DNA of 58,074 nucleotides from Allobosea sp. TND4EK4 (GTDB lineage Bacteria; Pseudomonadota; Alphaproteobacteria; Rhizobiales; Beijerinckiaceae): NCBI RefSeq assembly GCF_900156025.1, contig NZ_FTMO01000018.1, positions 1 to 58,074 on the forward strand, written 5' to 3'. Shown here in pieces: positions 1 to 10,915 of the stretch (position 1 is the stretch's first letter; every line of letters begins with the position of its first letter). Below the pieces are notes generated by a model, which did no database searches, was not told the origin of the DNA, and worked only from the letters and a program-made list of their open reading frames with translations. The translations under genes and the position numbers were made by a program.

Positions 1-1260
1 CGACCGCGCAATGTCGTCCGCCAGCGAAATCACCCGCGACGACTTCGTCCCAGGAGCAGGCTCAAGCTCATACAGCGTCACGACAGGCCCGGGGCGCACC
101 TGCGTGATCTCGCCACGCACGCCGAAATCCTCCAGCACGCCTTCCAGAAGCGTCGCGTTCTGCTCCAGCGCATCGGTGGAGACAGTGTTCGCCGGCGTCT
201 TCTTCGGCTCGGCCAGATAGGTCAGCGGCGGCAGCTCGAAGGCTTCGCGGTCGAGCAGCGAAGGCTGCGCCTCGCGCTGGATGCGCTTGCCGGGCTTTGG
301 CGCAGGCTTCGGAGCGGCGACGCGCGGCGCGTTGAGATCGCGCAGATCCTGGGCGTCGTCGATGTCGAAGGGAGGCTCTTCGTCGACTTCGGCCTGGCGG
401 CTGCCGGGCAGGGGCTCGGGACGGAACTCGGGTGCCGGCGCGCGGGGGCTGCGGCCGTCGCCGAATTGCGGCTCGCGGCGAATACGGCCGGGCTGCCCCG
501 GCATCGGCCCGGCATCGACCGCCGGTTCGGGCGGGTGCGGCAACCGGCGCAGGATGGCGCCGCGCAGCGCCATCGCCCCATGCGCCAGCCAGCCGATCAG
601 GATGACGGCGATGCCGGGCTCGTCGTCGCGCCGCTCCTCGCCATCGGACAGGCCGTCATCCTCGTCGTCGAGGGCCGGATCCTCGTCATGAACGAAGCCG
701 AAACCGGCGGCGGCCGTCACGGCCAGTATCGCCACGCCAGCATAGACGAATCCGACAAGGCTCGAGACGGCGCCCCCGGCGATGCCGGCGATGTTTCTCG
801 TGCCGAACAGGAGCCCGTCGCCGATCACGCCGCCCATGCCGGTCGGCAGGGGCCAGCGCGGGGTCGCGGGCAGGGCGCTGGCGACGGCGGCGGCGGCGGC
901 GACACCGATCACCCAGAGGCCGAGCTTCAGCGCGCCGCGGTCGAAGAGGTGAAAGCGAATCAGCCGCAGCGCCCAGATCATCGGTGGAAACAGCACGGCG
1001 ATCACGCCGAGGCCGATGAGCTGCATCAGCAGGTCGGCGACCATCGCGCCGGGCCGGCCGAGCCAGTTGCGGACAGCGCCATTGGTGGCGTTGTTGAGGC
1101 TCGGATCGTCGACGGACCAGCTCGCGAGGGCCAGCGCGACCAGGACGATCAGGCCGAGAAGCCCTAGCCCCGTCAACTCGGCGGCGCGACGCGACAGGAA
1201 CTCCCGCACCGGATCGGGCAGGCGGTCCATGAGCGATTGGGAGCGGCGGACGGTGCGCAT
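1..1260 (-). CDS. ftsK: DNA translocase FtsK, N-terminal 420 residues (cut by window edge)
   Basis: FtsK anchors at the division septum and pumps chromosome DNA towards dif at cell division. The frame opens at an ATG at 1260 (MRTVRRSQSLMDRLP) with no earlier in-frame ATG close by, and stays open to base 1. The first ~200 residues hold several hydrophobic segments (for example LTGLGLLGLIVLVALALASW), the usual membrane domain. A Pro/Arg/Asp-rich linker follows. The last residues before the edge read VTLYELEPAPGTKSSRV and SLADDIARS, the conserved start of the FtsK motor domain. The ATPase core and gamma domain lie outside the window. Identity is secure; it is truncated by the window only. Confidence 0.95.
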   Translation of the reverse strand, partial: MRTVRRSQSLMDRLPDPVREFLSRRAAELTGLGLLGLIVLVALALASWSVDDPSLNNATNGAVRNWLGRPGAMVADLLMQLIGLGVIAVLFPPMIWALRLIRFHLFDRGALKLGLWVIGVAAAAAVASALPATPRWPLPTGMGGVIGDGLLFGTRNIAGIAGGAVSSLVGFVYAGVAILAVTAAAGFGFVHDEDPALDDEDDGLSDGEERRDDEPGIAVILIGWLAHGAMALRGAILRRLPHPPEPAVDAGPMPGQPGRIRREPQFGDGRSPRAPAPEFRPEPLPGSRQAEVDEEPPFDIDDAQDLRDLNAPRVAAPKPAPKPGKRIQREAQPSLLDREAFELPPLTYLAEPKKTPANTVSTDALEQNATLLEGVLEDFGVRGEITQVRPGPVVTLYELEPAPGTKSSRVISLADDIARS

Positions 1261-1380
1261 GCGGATGGGCGATCGGGTTCCGGGCTTGCCGGCGGCGTGG
1301 TGCCGGCATGCCCGAGAGGTTAGGAAGGCGAGGTTAAGGCCCGCTTAACCTTGAATCGATCGGCCCCGGAAACCGGTCAA

Positions 1381-1410
1381 AGAAAAACCCCGGCGGTTGC
1401 CCGCCGGGGC
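1381..1410 (-). terminator. Rho-independent terminator of glnK-amtB
   Basis: A perfect 9-bp stem (CCCCGGCGG at 1388-1396, CCGCCGGGG at 1401-1409) with a TTGC loop lies about 27 bases past the amtB stop. On the minus strand it runs straight into TTTTTCTTT, the U-tract of an intrinsic terminator. Confidence 0.9.
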
Positions 1411-1413
1411 AGC

Positions 1414-1427
1414 GTTTCACGTGAATC
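1414..1427. other. parS-like 14-mer (copy 1)
   Basis: GTTTCACGTGAATC differs at one position from the 14-bp core of the bacterial centromere site parS (GTTTCACGTGAAAC). It lies between the amtB stop and its terminator. An identical 14-mer occurs at 49914-49927. Binding by ParB is not shown; this is a sequence resemblance only. Confidence 0.35.
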
Positions 1428-1435
1428 CGTGAGGC

Positions 1436-2917
1436 TCAGTCGTGATAAGCGCGCTCGCCGTGCTGGGCGATGTCCAGGCCCTCGCGCTCTTCGTCGGAGG
1501 TGACGCGCAAGCCGACGACCACGTCGACGATCTTGTAGAGGATCGCCGAGCCGACGCCGCTGAAGACCAGGGTGAAGAGCACGGCCTTGACCTGCGCCAG
1601 CACCGCATCCCCGAAGACATAGGCACCGACGGCGAGCTCGCCGGGCTTGGAGGCGTAGTCCGGGATGCCGGCGCCGCCGAGGGCGGTGTTGACGAGGATG
1701 CCGGTCGCGATCGCGCCGATGATGCCGCCGACGCAGTGCACGCCGAAGACGTCGAGCGAATCGTCGTAGCCGAGCGCGTTCTTCACCGTGGTGCAGAAGA
1801 AGAAGCAGACCACGCCGGCGACAAGGCCGAGCACGATCGAGCCCATCGGGCCGGCAAAGCCGGCGGCCGGGGTGACGGCGACGAGGCCGGCGACGGCGCC
1901 CGAGACCATGCCCAGCATCGAGGGCTTGCCCTTGATCGCCCATTCCGCGAACAGCCAGGCGACGGCGGCGGCAGCGGTGGCGACGAAGGTGTTGATCATC
2001 GCGAGGCCGGCGGTGCCGTTGGCCTCGAGGTTCGAGCCGGCGTTGAAGCCGAACCAGCCGACCCAGAGGAGGGCGGCGCCGATCAGCGTCATGGTCAGCG
2101 AGTGCGGGGCCATCAGCTCCTTGCCGAAGCCGATGCGCTTGCCGATCAGCAGGCAGCCGACGAGGCCGGCGATACCGGCATTGATGTGGACGACCGTGCC
2201 GCCGGCGAAGTCGAGCGCGCCCCATTTGAACAGCATCCCGGCGTCGGCATTGACCGCGTCGAGTGCCGACTGGGCCGCCGCCTTGCCGTCAGCGCCCGCA
2301 TCCGCCAGCGCCTTGGCGGCATTGCCGACCGCGTCGGGGCCGCCCCAGTACCAGACCATGTGGGCCATCGGGAAATAGATGAAGGTGACCCAGAGCACGC
2401 TGAACAGCAGCAGCGCCGAGAACTTGATGCGCTCGGCGAAGGCGCCGACGATCAGCGCCGGCGTGATGCAGGCGAAGGTCATCTGGAAGCAGATATAGAC
2501 CAGTTCCGGGATGACCACGCCGTTCGAGAAGGTGGCGGCGGTGGAGTTGGCATCGACGCCCATCAGGAAGGCCTTCGAGAAGCCGCCGACGAAGTCGTTC
2601 AGGCCGCCGCCATTGGTGAAGGCGAGCGAGTAGCCATAGGTGACCCAAAGGATGCAGACGACACTGACGATGGCGAAGACCTGCGTCAGGACGGACAGCA
2701 TGTTCTTGGAGCGGACGAGGCCGCCATAGAACAGGGCGAGGCCGGGAATCGTCATGAGCAGGACGAGGATCGTCGAGCTCATCATGAAGGCGACGTCGCC
2801 CTTGTTCGGCACCGGCGCCGCCGGTGCCGCGGGAGCCTGGGCATAGGCCGCACCGGCGCCGAGCGCCGCCACGGTGAGGCCGGTCAGTCCGGCCCGCAGG
2901 AAGGTTTTGGAATTCAT
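1436..2917 (-). CDS. amtB: Ammonium transporter AmtB
   Basis: AmtB is a trimeric inner-membrane channel that takes up ammonium and is gated by GlnK. The 493-residue product begins with a cleavable signal peptide ending near AYAQA, then about 11 membrane helices. Family signatures are plain: FYGGLVRSKN, TFACITPALIVGAFAER, YFPMAHMVW, the pore histidines in GGTVVHINAG and GVHCVGG, and WFGFNAGS. The tail (TSDEEREGLDIAQHGERAYHD) is the short cytoplasmic end typical of this family. The ATG at 2917 has GGAG upstream. It is 28 bases downstream of glnK, the usual glnK-amtB operon, and ends in an intrinsic terminator. Expression is expected to follow nitrogen limitation through the promoter upstream of glnK. 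Confidence 0.97.
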   Translation of the reverse strand: MNSKTFLRAGLTGLTVAALGAGAAYAQAPAAPAAPVPNKGDVAFMMSSTILVLLMTIPGLALFYGGLVRSKNMLSVLTQVFAIVSVVCILWVTYGYSLAFTNGGGLNDFVGGFSKAFLMGVDANSTAATFSNGVVIPELVYICFQMTFACITPALIVGAFAERIKFSALLLFSVLWVTFIYFPMAHMVWYWGGPDAVGNAAKALADAGADGKAAAQSALDAVNADAGMLFKWGALDFAGGTVVHINAGIAGLVGCLLIGKRIGFGKELMAPHSLTMTLIGAALLWVGWFGFNAGSNLEANGTAGLAMINTFVATAAAAVAWLFAEWAIKGKPSMLGMVSGAVAGLVAVTPAAGFAGPMGSIVLGLVAGVVCFFFCTTVKNALGYDDSLDVFGVHCVGGIIGAIATGILVNTALGGAGIPDYASKPGELAVGAYVFGDAVLAQVKAVLFTLVFSGVGSAILYKIVDVVVGLRVTSDEEREGLDIAQHGERAYHD

Positions 2918-2945
2918 CGCGGAAGTGCTCCTGGAGGTCGGAAAA

Positions 2946-3490
<545 letters not shown>

Positions 3491-3497
3491 CTCACAA

Positions 3498-3515
3498 GAT
3501 AGGCATATGCCTATC
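3498..3515. promoter_or_regulatory. Perfect 18-bp palindrome upstream of glnK
   Basis: GATAGGCAT followed by ATGCCTATC is an uninterrupted palindrome seven bases from the preceding inverted repeat. Both share the half-site AGGCA, in opposite arrangement. With no loop it is a better candidate for a protein-binding site than for a terminator. The tesB stop codon is six bases away. Confidence 0.4.
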
Positions 3516-3521
3516 GCGACA

Positions 3522-4388
3522 TCAGGTCCGGTCGGGGCGGGGCCGGATCAGGCCTTCCTGCGCGACAGAGGCGACGAGATTGCCCTGCCGGTCGAAGACC
3601 AGCCCCCGCGAAAAGCCCCGCGCGCCCGAGGTCGAGGGGCTGTCCTGCGAATAGAGCAGCCACTCGTCCGCTCGGAAGGGGCGATGGAACCACAGCGCAT
3701 GGTCGAGGCTGGCACCCTGGATGCGCTTGTCGAAGACCGTGGTGCCGTGCGCGATCAGACTCGAATCGAGCAGCATCAGGTCGGAGGCGTAAGCGAGCAC
3801 GCTGCGATGGAGCGCCGGATCGTCGGGCAGCGTTTCCATCGCCCGGATCCACACGTTGAATTTGGGCTCCATCTTGCCGCCGGTCCGATAGCGCTCCAGC
3901 TCGACGGGGCGGATCTCGATCGGCCGCTTGCGCTGGTAGTAGGCCTGCACGGCATCCGGCATGTGCGGCAGGATCGTCCTCGACATCTCCTCGCGGTCCG
4001 GCAGTTGCTCCGGCATCGGCACGTCCGGCATCGGCATCTGGTGCTCGTAGCCCGGCTCCTCGACCTGGAAGGAGGCCGACATGGCGAAGATCGCTTCGCC
4101 CTTCTGGATCGCCAGAACACGCCGCGTGGTGAAGGAGCGGCCGTCGCGCAGGCGGTCGACCTCGTAGACGATCGGAATCTCGGGATCGCCCGGCAGGAGG
4201 AAATAGGCGTGCAGAGAATGCGGCAGCCTCTCCTCCACCGTCTTGCAGGCCGCATAGAGCGATTGGGCGATCACCTGGCCCCCGAAGACGCGCGGCCAGT
4301 TCGATTTCGGGCTGCGACCCCGGAACAGATTGCGCTCGAGCGGCTCGAGGTCGAGAATCGCCGTCAGCGAGGCGGTGATCTGGGACAT
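3522..4388 (-). CDS. tesB: Acyl-CoA thioesterase II
   Basis: TesB hydrolyses medium- and long-chain acyl-CoA to free fatty acid and CoA in the cytoplasm. The 288-residue product has the family's usual length and double hot-dog layout. The first half carries the WPRVFGGQVIAQSLYAA signature; the second half carries LAYASDLMLLDSSL (catalytic Asp), ASLDHALWFHRPF and the C-terminal VAQEGLIRPR (catalytic Gln). It is divergent from the flavin hydroxylase at 4512, with 123 bases between them. The ribosome site upstream of the ATG is weak. Confidence 0.95.
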   Translation of the reverse strand: MSQITASLTAILDLEPLERNLFRGRSPKSNWPRVFGGQVIAQSLYAACKTVEERLPHSLHAYFLLPGDPEIPIVYEVDRLRDGRSFTTRRVLAIQKGEAIFAMSASFQVEEPGYEHQMPMPDVPMPEQLPDREEMSRTILPHMPDAVQAYYQRKRPIEIRPVELERYRTGGKMEPKFNVWIRAMETLPDDPALHRSVLAYASDLMLLDSSLIAHGTTVFDKRIQGASLDHALWFHRPFRADEWLLYSQDSPSTSGARGFSRGLVFDRQGNLVASVAQEGLIRPRPDRT

Positions 4389-4511
4389 GGATTGCCGTTC
4401 GGATCGCGATCGGGTTGATGGGCACCGGCGCGCCGCACAGGCACGGCCATTGCCGCATCAGCACCGAGGTGCCAGATGCCGTCAAGGGCCGACAGGGCCG
4501 AGGAGAGTGAC

Positions 4512-5753
4512 ATGGTCCAGGCAAACGCCAGCCGTATCGTCATCGCGGGCGGCGGCATTTCCGGGCTGGCGCTGGCGCTGGCGCTGAAACGGGCGCTCGG
4601 CGCGGACATCGAGATCATCCTGGCCGACCCGGCGCTTTCAGGCGCGCCGAGGCCCGACAACCGCGCCTATGCGATCGCGGCGGCGGCGCGCGCGATGCTG
4701 GAGGCGCTCGGCGTCTGGTCGGCGGTGGAGGCGACGGCCGCGCCGATGAACGAGATGGTGATCTCCGACAGCCGCACCGGCGATGCGGTGCGACCGATCT
4801 TCCTGACCTTCGACGGGGAGGTCGAGCCCGGCCGGCCTTTCGCCCATATGATCGAGGCGGCTCCCCTGCTCGCGCATCTGCGGAGCGCGTGCGAGAGCGC
4901 CGGGGTGGTACTCGACCCGCGAGGCGTGCGCCGCTTCTCGGTCGACGGTGCCCGCGTTGAGGTCAACTTCACCGATGGGAGCGTGGCACAGGCCGCATTG
5001 CTCGTCGCTGCCGACGGGGCGCGCTCCAAGCTGCGCGAACAGGCCGGGATCGACTGGGTCGGCTGGAGCTACAAGCAATCGGGGATCGTCGCAACGATCG
5101 GTCATGAGCGGCCGCATCATGGCCGTGCGGTCGAGCACTTCATGCCGTCCGGACCCTTCGCCATTCTGCCGCTCGCCGATGGCGGCACGCTCGGGCACCG
5201 CTCCTCGATCGTCTGGACCGAGCGGACGGAAAATGTCGCGCCGCTGCTCTCGCTCGACGGCGAGGACTTGCTCGCCGAGATCGAAACGCGCTTCGGGCTG
5301 GAACTCGGGGCGATCGCGCTGGAAACGCCGGCTTCCGCCTATCCGCTCGGGTACGGCGTGGCACGCAGCTTCGTCGACTCGCGTTTCGCACTGCTGGGCG
5401 ATGCCGCGCATCTGGTGCATCCGATCGCGGGCCAGGGTCTCAATCTCGGCCTGAAGGATGTCGCGGCACTCGCCGAGGTGATCGTCGATGCGGCGCGGCT
5501 CGGGCTCGATCCCGGCTCGCTCGACGTGCTGGAGGCCTATGAAAAGGCGCGGCGCTTCGACACCGTGGCGATGGGCGCCTTCATGGACGGGATGAACCGG
5601 CTGTTCTCGAACGACGCGACGCCGCTGCGGCTCGCGCGCGATCTCGGGCTCGGGCTGGTCGACCGGCTGCCGGGATTGAAGCGCTTCTTCATCCGCGAGG
5701 CCGCAGGCATCGGCGCGGGCGCGCCGCGGCTGATGCGAGGCGAGACGCTGTGA
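4512..5753 (+). CDS. UbiH/UbiF/COQ6-family FAD-dependent monooxygenase
   Basis: Members of this flavoprotein family hydroxylate the ubiquinone ring at the membrane. The 413-residue product opens with the dinucleotide motif IVIAGGGISGLALALAL, has the middle sequence LLVAADGARSKLREQ, and ends with the second FAD motif ALLGDAAHLVHPIAGQGLNL. All three family blocks are present. The ATG at 4512 is preceded four bases upstream by AGGAGAG; an in-frame ATG at 4476 lacks such a site. Alphaproteobacteria carry UbiH, UbiF or UbiL types with differing ring-position specificity, and I cannot tell which one this is, so no symbol is given. Confidence 0.9.
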   Translation: MVQANASRIVIAGGGISGLALALALKRALGADIEIILADPALSGAPRPDNRAYAIAAAARAMLEALGVWSAVEATAAPMNEMVISDSRTGDAVRPIFLTFDGEVEPGRPFAHMIEAAPLLAHLRSACESAGVVLDPRGVRRFSVDGARVEVNFTDGSVAQAALLVAADGARSKLREQAGIDWVGWSYKQSGIVATIGHERPHHGRAVEHFMPSGPFAILPLADGGTLGHRSSIVWTERTENVAPLLSLDGEDLLAEIETRFGLELGAIALETPASAYPLGYGVARSFVDSRFALLGDAAHLVHPIAGQGLNLGLKDVAALAEVIVDAARLGLDPGSLDVLEAYEKARRFDTVAMGAFMDGMNRLFSNDATPLRLARDLGLGLVDRLPGLKRFFIREAAGIGAGAPRLMRGETL

Positions 5754-5765
5754 CGGCAGCGGCCG

Positions 5766-5963
5766 TCACTCTTCCAGGGCGCGCGCTTCTTCCGGCAGCA
5801 TGATCGGGATGCCGTCGCGGATCGGATAGGCGAGCTTCGCCGGGCGGCTGATCAGTTCCTGCCGCGCGGCGTCGTATTCCAGCGTTGCCTTGGTCAGCGG
5901 GCAGACCAGGATCTCCAGCAGCTTCGGGTCGACGCGGGTGGTGGTCTCGGCGGTGTCGGGCAT
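5766..5963 (-). CDS. Trm112-family small protein (YcaR type)
   Basis: This 65-residue protein has the Trm112/UPF0434 fold: [17 protein letters not shown] near residue 15, then [21 protein letters not shown]. Eukaryotic Trm112 activates methyltransferases; the bacterial role is less clear. Only one of the classical zinc cysteines remains (CPLT), as is common in bacterial members. It starts 10 bases after the gdh stop, and its ribosome site (GAGGGAG) overlaps that stop codon, so the two genes are probably co-transcribed and coupled. Confidence 0.88.
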   Translation of the reverse strand: MPDTAETTTRVDPKLLEILVCPLTKATLEYDAARQELISRPAKLAYPIRDGIPIMLPEEARALEE

Positions 5964-5973
5964 CTTCGCTCCC

Positions 5974-8900
5974 TCAGCTCTTGCGTGGCAGGTCCGCGAG
6001 CATGCCGGCCGCGACCATCAGTTTCGGAAGGGTCAGGCCCGAGCCGGTGATCGCGTTGACGGTGCTGCGCGTGCGTTCGGCGTCGGCATGGCGCTCGGCG
6101 ACCCAGGCGTCGAGCGAGGCTTCGCTTCCACCCGCGACCTCCCGTGTCAGATGCGCATGGGCGTCGTCCAGCGTCTCGACGGCGCGCTCGCGGGCAAGGC
6201 GTTCGTAATCGTCTGTCGCCGGCACGGCCGCCGCCGCGGCCTTCAGGCCCGAGAGGCCGAAATAGGCATCGACGCCGAAATGGATGCGGGCGACATCGCC
6301 GATCGCGTGCTTGCCACGTTCGGAGATGTCGACGATGTCGGTCGCCTCGGCCAAGGTCGGCAGGCTCGCAATCCGCGCGGCGAGCGCCTCCGGCACGCCG
6401 TCCGCGGTGAGCACTGCGATGCGGGCGAGCCGCGCCTGGGCGGCCGCCTCGGGCAGGATCGCATCGAGCGCGCCGGCGAGTTCCGCCACGCCCTTGGCAT
6501 AGCGGGCGATGGTGGCCTCGATCGCGCCGGGTTTGGCGACGCCGCGGCGCAGCAGCCAGCCCATGCGGTCGATGACCAGCTGCTGGGCGGCGCCATAGAG
6601 GCCGAGCTGGGTCCTCCCCGGGATCCGGGCGTCGAGCGCATCGATCTCGCCGTTGAGCGTGATGAGATCGAAGGAATCGCGGGCGATGGCATAGGCCGCC
6701 GCGATCTCGGGCACCTGTGCATGGGTCAGGGCCGAGAGCACCGGCACCAGCGCCGGGCCGCCGCGATTGATCAGCGCGTTGGCGAGCTGCGTCGCCACGA
6801 TCTCGCGGCGCAGGCGATGTCCGGCGATGGCTTCCGGATAGGCTTCACGCAGCTCCTTGGGAAAATAGCGGACGAGTTCGGTGGCGAGATAAGGGTCGTC
6901 CGGGACGCTCGATTCGATCAACGCATCGTGGAGCGCGAGCTTGGCATAGGCCAGCAGGACCGACAGCTCCGGCCGGGTCAGCCCCTCGCCGCGTTTCTCG
7001 CGCTCGGCGAGAACGGCATCGCTGGGCAGGAACTCGACGCTGCGGTCGAGACGGCCCTGTCGTTCCAGCGTCTGCATCAGGAAGCGCAGGCCGGGCGTCG
7101 CGGCGGTGCCTTGCGCCTCCGTCAGGGAGAGCGCCAACGTTTGCAGGTAGTTGTTGCGCAGGACGAGCAGGCCGACCTCGTCGGTCATCGAGGCGAGCAG
7201 CGCATTGCGGTCGGTTTCCGAAAGCAGGCCTTCCTTCACCGGGCCGGCCAGCGCGATCTTGATGTTGACCTCGACGTCGGAGGTGTTGACGCCGGCCGAG
7301 TTGTCGATCGCGTCGGTGTTGAGGCGCACGCCCTTCTGGGCCGCCTCGATGCGGCCGCGCTGGGTCACGCCGAGATTGGCGCCCTCGCCGATCACCCGGG
7401 TGCGGAGGTCGCTGCCGGCGATGCGGATCGCGTCGTTGGCGCGGTCGCCGACCTGTGCGTCGCTTTCGTCGCTGGCGCGGATATAGGTGCCGATGCCGCC
7501 GAACCAGAGCAGGTCGACGCGGCTTTTCAGGATCGCCGTCATCAGCTCAGGCGGAGAGACCTCAGCCTTGTCGAGATCGAGCAGGGCGCGAACCTCCGGG
7601 GAGAGCGGGATGCTCTTGGCCTGGCGCGAAAACACCCCGCCGCCCTGCGAGATCAGGCTCTTGTCGTAGTCGGCCCAGGAGGAGCGCGGCAGGGCGAAGA
7701 GGCGCTGGCGCTCGGCCAGCGAGGTCGCGGGATCGGGAGCCGGATCGAGGAAGATGTCGCGGTGGTCGAAGGCGGCCACGAGCTTGATCGCGGGCGAGAG
7801 CAGCATGCCGTTGCCGAAGACGTCGCCGGACATGTCGCCGACACCGGCGACGGTGAAGGGCGTCGTCTGGATATCGATGTCCATCTCGCGGAAATGGCGC
7901 TTGACCGCCTCCCAGGCGCCGCGCGCCGTGATGCCCATGCCCTTGTGGTCATAGCCCTGCGAGCCGCCCGAGGCGAAGGCGTCGCCGAGCCAGTGATGCT
8001 TCTCCAGGGAGATCGCATTGGCCGTGTCCGAGAAGGTCGCTGTGCCCTTGTCGGCGGCCACCACGAGATAGGGGTCGTCGCCGTCATGTCGCACCGTGTC
8101 CGGCGGCGGGACCAGCGTCTCGCCGTCGAGGTTATCCGTGAGTTCGAGCAGGTTGCGCACGAAGATGCGGTAGCTCTCCGTACCCTCCGCCAGCCAGGCG
8201 GCGCGGTCGGAGGCCGGCGGCAGATGTTTGGGCACGAAGCCGCCCTTGGCGCCGACCGGCACGATGACGGCGTTCTTGACCTGCTGCGCCTTGACGAGGC
8301 CGAGCACCTCGGTGCGAAAATCCTGCGGCCGGTCGGACCAGCGCAGGCCGCCGCGCGCGACCTTGCCGAAGCGCAGATGGATGCCCTCGACGCGGGGCGA
8401 GTAGACGAAGATCTCATAGAGCGGGCGCGGCAGGGGCAGGCCATCGACCCTGGCGCAGTCGAACTTGAAGGTGATCGTCTGGCGCGGATGCCCATCCGGG
8501 CCGGTCTGGAAGAAGTTGGTGCGCAACGCCGCGTCGATCAGGTTGACGAGGCGGCGCAGGATGCGGTCCTCGTCGAGGCTTGTCACGGCATCGAGCGCCG
8601 TTTCGATGCCGGCACGGGCGGACGCCATGGCGCCCTCGCGGTTGTCCGATTCCAGGCGCGGATCGAATTTCGCGACGAAATAGGCCAGCAGGCCGGATGC
8701 GATCCGCGGATGGCGCGTCAGCGCATCGGCAATGTAATCCTGGGCATAGGGCGCGCCGACCTGGCGCAGATAGCGCCCGAAAGCGCGCAGCAGCGCCGCC
8801 TCCCGCCAGGCGAGGCCGGCGGCGAGGACGAGCTGGTCGAAACGGTCGGATTCGGCGAGGCCCCGGAACTGCGCCATCAGCGCGGCCTCGATCGCCGGGT

Positions 8901-10803
8901 CGAGGCGGGCGATGTCGATCTCGCCGTCATCGGCGCGTTCGAGCGTCATGTCGTGCAGCCAGACCCGGGCGGTGTCGCCTTCGGCCGTCTGGGGCAGCAC
9001 ATTGTAGGTCCGCTCGTTGACGACGCGGAAGCCCATATTCTCCAGCACCGGCACGCGTGCCGACAGCGAGATCGCCACGCCCCGTGAGAACACCTTGAGG
9101 TTGGCGCGCGTCGCCGGGTCGCCCTCGCGCCGGTAGAGATTGACCGCGCGTGTCCGCTCCGCCGAGAGCTGCTGCAGTGTCTCGATATCTGCCAGCGCGT
9201 CCGTGGCGGAAAAGCGCTCGCGATAGGCGGCGCCGAAGGCGGCGGCGTAGCGCTCGGCCAGAGCGCGGGCGGCCGGGCCCGCCTTCTCGCGGTCGAGCGC
9301 GTCCTTCAGCCCGTCGCCCCAGGTGCGGACGATGGCCGAGATGCCGGCTTCGAGCGCGGCCCGCTCGATCCGCGGGGTTTTGCCCTCGTCGCGGCCGATG
9401 ATGTAGTGCGTGCGCGAGAGCGGCCCTTCCGGATAGGCCGGATAGGCGGCCGAGACGCGGCCGTTGTAGATCCGGGACAGGAATTCGCCGACGCGCTGGC
9501 GTATCGTCGTGTCGTAACGGTCCTTCGGGATGAAGACGAGAATCGAGACAAAGCGGTCGAATTCGTCGACGCGCGGCAGCGCCCGGATGCGGGGCCGCTC
9601 GGTCAATTGCAGGATGTCGAGCGCGAACTGCTCCAGCGTCGGCACGTCGATCTGGAAGAGCTCGTCGCGCGGATAGGCATCGAGCACGTTGAGCAGGGCC
9701 CGGCCGGAATAGCTCGCCGGATCGAAGCCGATATTCTTGGCGACGCGGGCGACCTTCAGCCGCAGATAGGGGATGGCGCGCGCCGAGCCAGTATAGGCGT
9801 TCGAGGTCAGCAGCCCGACGATGCGCAATTCCCCATCGAGGCGCCCTTCGGGCGTAAACAGCTTCACGCCGACATAGTCGAGATGGACCCGCCGATGGAC
9901 GCGGCTCTTGACGTTGGCCTTGGTGATGATGAGTGCCTGCGGCTTGGCGAGGAAGGCCCGCACCTCCGGCGTCGTCGTGACCAGCTCGCGCCCGCGCCGC
10001 AACACCTTGACCGCCGGATCGCGCAGGATGCCGAGGCCCGAGCCCTCGATCGGATCGGCGGCGACGTCGCCGCCCGGGAAGCGATAGGCGCGGACGCCGA
10101 GCAGGGTGAAGTTGTCGCCCGCGATCCATTCGAGGAACTGGAGCGCCTCGGCGATCTCGTCCTCCGGCAACGGCGGCGGGTTCGACCGGTAGGCCTGAAT
10201 CACCTCGGTGATGCGGCCGCGCATGGCAGCCCAGTCGTCGACGGCGAGACCGACGTCGGTATAGACGCGCTCCAGCCCGAGCTGCAGCTGCTCGCGCGCC
10301 TCGGGAGCGTCGATCCTGTCGACGTGGATGTGGATCAGGCTCTCGCGGCGGGTCCCTTCCGGCGCGCGGCCGACGGCCTCTCCGGCCAGGGAGAGGAAGC
10401 TCCCTTCGGCATCGCGCGCCACCGCCAGGATCGGATGCGCCACGAGGCGGGGGTCGTGGCCCTGGTCCTGCAATTCGGCGAGCGTCGAATCGAGCAGGAA
10501 GGGCTTGTTCTCGTTGACGACCTCGAGGATCGTGATCTGGCGCTGCTGGCCGGCCTCGTCATAGGCGTCGTCGCGGAAGCGCAGGTGGATGCTGTCGGCT
10601 CTTCGCGGCTGGGCAAGGTGGTCGAACGCCGCTGCCGATGCGCGCGCCAGCAAATCGGGCGGCACCGCCTCCAGATCCTCGGCGACCGAGCGACCGAAGA
10701 GCAGGCGTGGAAACTCTGCAGGCATGGCGCTGGTCAGCCCGGAGGCGGCAGCTTCGATCGCTGCGACGGCCGCTGCCGTGGCGTTGGTAACCCGCTTGGC
10801 CAT
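5974..10803 (-). CDS. gdh: NAD-specific glutamate dehydrogenase, large 1,600-residue type
   Basis: This enzyme oxidises glutamate to 2-oxoglutarate and ammonia with NAD and mainly supports growth on amino acids. The 1,609-residue product matches the ~180-kDa bacterial class. A long N-terminal region (about 1-700) with ACT-like segments (for example [16 protein letters not shown]) precedes the catalytic core. The core holds [17 protein letters not shown] near residue 850, then WFGGIGTYI and [16 protein letters not shown] of the dinucleotide domain. The ATG at 10803 ([17 protein letters not shown]) follows GGGGTGG. Earlier in-frame ATGs extend into the promoter region of the divergent AhpD-like gene and are less likely. 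A conspicuous open frame on the opposite strand is an antisense artefact. Confidence 0.96.
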   Translation of the reverse strand: MAKRVTNATAAAVAAIEAAASGLTSAMPAEFPRLLFGRSVAEDLEAVPPDLLARASAAAFDHLAQPRRADSIHLRFRDDAYDEAGQQRQITILEVVNENKPFLLDSTLAELQDQGHDPRLVAHPILAVARDAEGSFLSLAGEAVGRAPEGTRRESLIHIHVDRIDAPEAREQLQLGLERVYTDVGLAVDDWAAMRGRITEVIQAYRSNPPPLPEDEIAEALQFLEWIAGDNFTLLGVRAYRFPGGDVAADPIEGSGLGILRDPAVKVLRRGRELVTTTPEVRAFLAKPQALIITKANVKSRVHRRVHLDYVGVKLFTPEGRLDGELRIVGLLTSNAYTGSARAIPYLRLKVARVAKNIGFDPASYSGRALLNVLDAYPRDELFQIDVPTLEQFALDILQLTERPRIRALPRVDEFDRFVSILVFIPKDRYDTTIRQRVGEFLSRIYNGRVSAAYPAYPEGPLSRTHYIIGRDEGKTPRIERAALEAGISAIVRTWGDGLKDALDREKAGPAARALAERYAAAFGAAYRERFSATDALADIETLQQLSAERTRAVNLYRREGDPATRANLKVFSRGVAISLSARVPVLENMGFRVVNERTYNVLPQTAEGDTARVWLHDMTLERADDGEIDIARLDPAIEAALMAQFRGLAESDRFDQLVLAAGLAWREAALLRAFGRYLRQVGAPYAQDYIADALTRHPRIASGLLAYFVAKFDPRLESDNREGAMASARAGIETALDAVTSLDEDRILRRLVNLIDAALRTNFFQTGPDGHPRQTITFKFDCARVDGLPLPRPLYEIFVYSPRVEGIHLRFGKVARGGLRWSDRPQDFRTEVLGLVKAQQVKNAVIVPVGAKGGFVPKHLPPASDRAAWLAEGTESYRIFVRNLLELTDNLDGETLVPPPDTVRHDGDDPYLVVAADKGTATFSDTANAISLEKHHWLGDAFASGGSQGYDHKGMGITARGAWEAVKRHFREMDIDIQTTPFTVAGVGDMSGDVFGNGMLLSPAIKLVAAFDHRDIFLDPAPDPATSLAERQRLFALPRSSWADYDKSLISQGGGVFSRQAKSIPLSPEVRALLDLDKAEVSPPELMTAILKSRVDLLWFGGIGTYIRASDESDAQVGDRANDAIRIAGSDLRTRVIGEGANLGVTQRGRIEAAQKGVRLNTDAIDNSAGVNTSDVEVNIKIALAGPVKEGLLSETDRNALLASMTDEVGLLVLRNNYLQTLALSLTEAQGTAATPGLRFLMQTLERQGRLDRSVEFLPSDAVLAEREKRGEGLTRPELSVLLAYAKLALHDALIESSVPDDPYLATELVRYFPKELREAYPEAIAGHRLRREIVATQLANALINRGGPALVPVLSALTHAQVPEIAAAYAIARDSFDLITLNGEIDALDARIPGRTQLGLYGAAQQLVIDRMGWLLRRGVAKPGAIEATIARYAKGVAELAGALDAILPEAAAQARLARIAVLTADGVPEALAARIASLPTLAEATDIVDISERGKHAIGDVARIHFGVDAYFGLSGLKAAAAAVPATDDYERLARERAVETLDDAHAHLTREVAGGSEASLDAWVAERHADAERTRSTVNAITGSGLTLPKLMVAAGMLADLPRKS

Positions 10804-10915
10804 GATCCACCCCGTTGTTTTGCTGCAGCGATGACATAGGCTGCGAGGCCTTTCAACTTTGCCTCGCTCGGACGAGCGGCAATTCGCCGCCGTGCCGGAG
10901 CCGACAGGAGCGACC

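Noticed and set aside
5890..9087. A 1,065-codon open frame on the plus strand opposite gdh
   Set aside because: It is rich in Arg, Gly, Asp, has no domain signature, and mirrors a certain gene on the other strand; long antisense frames are expected at this GC content.
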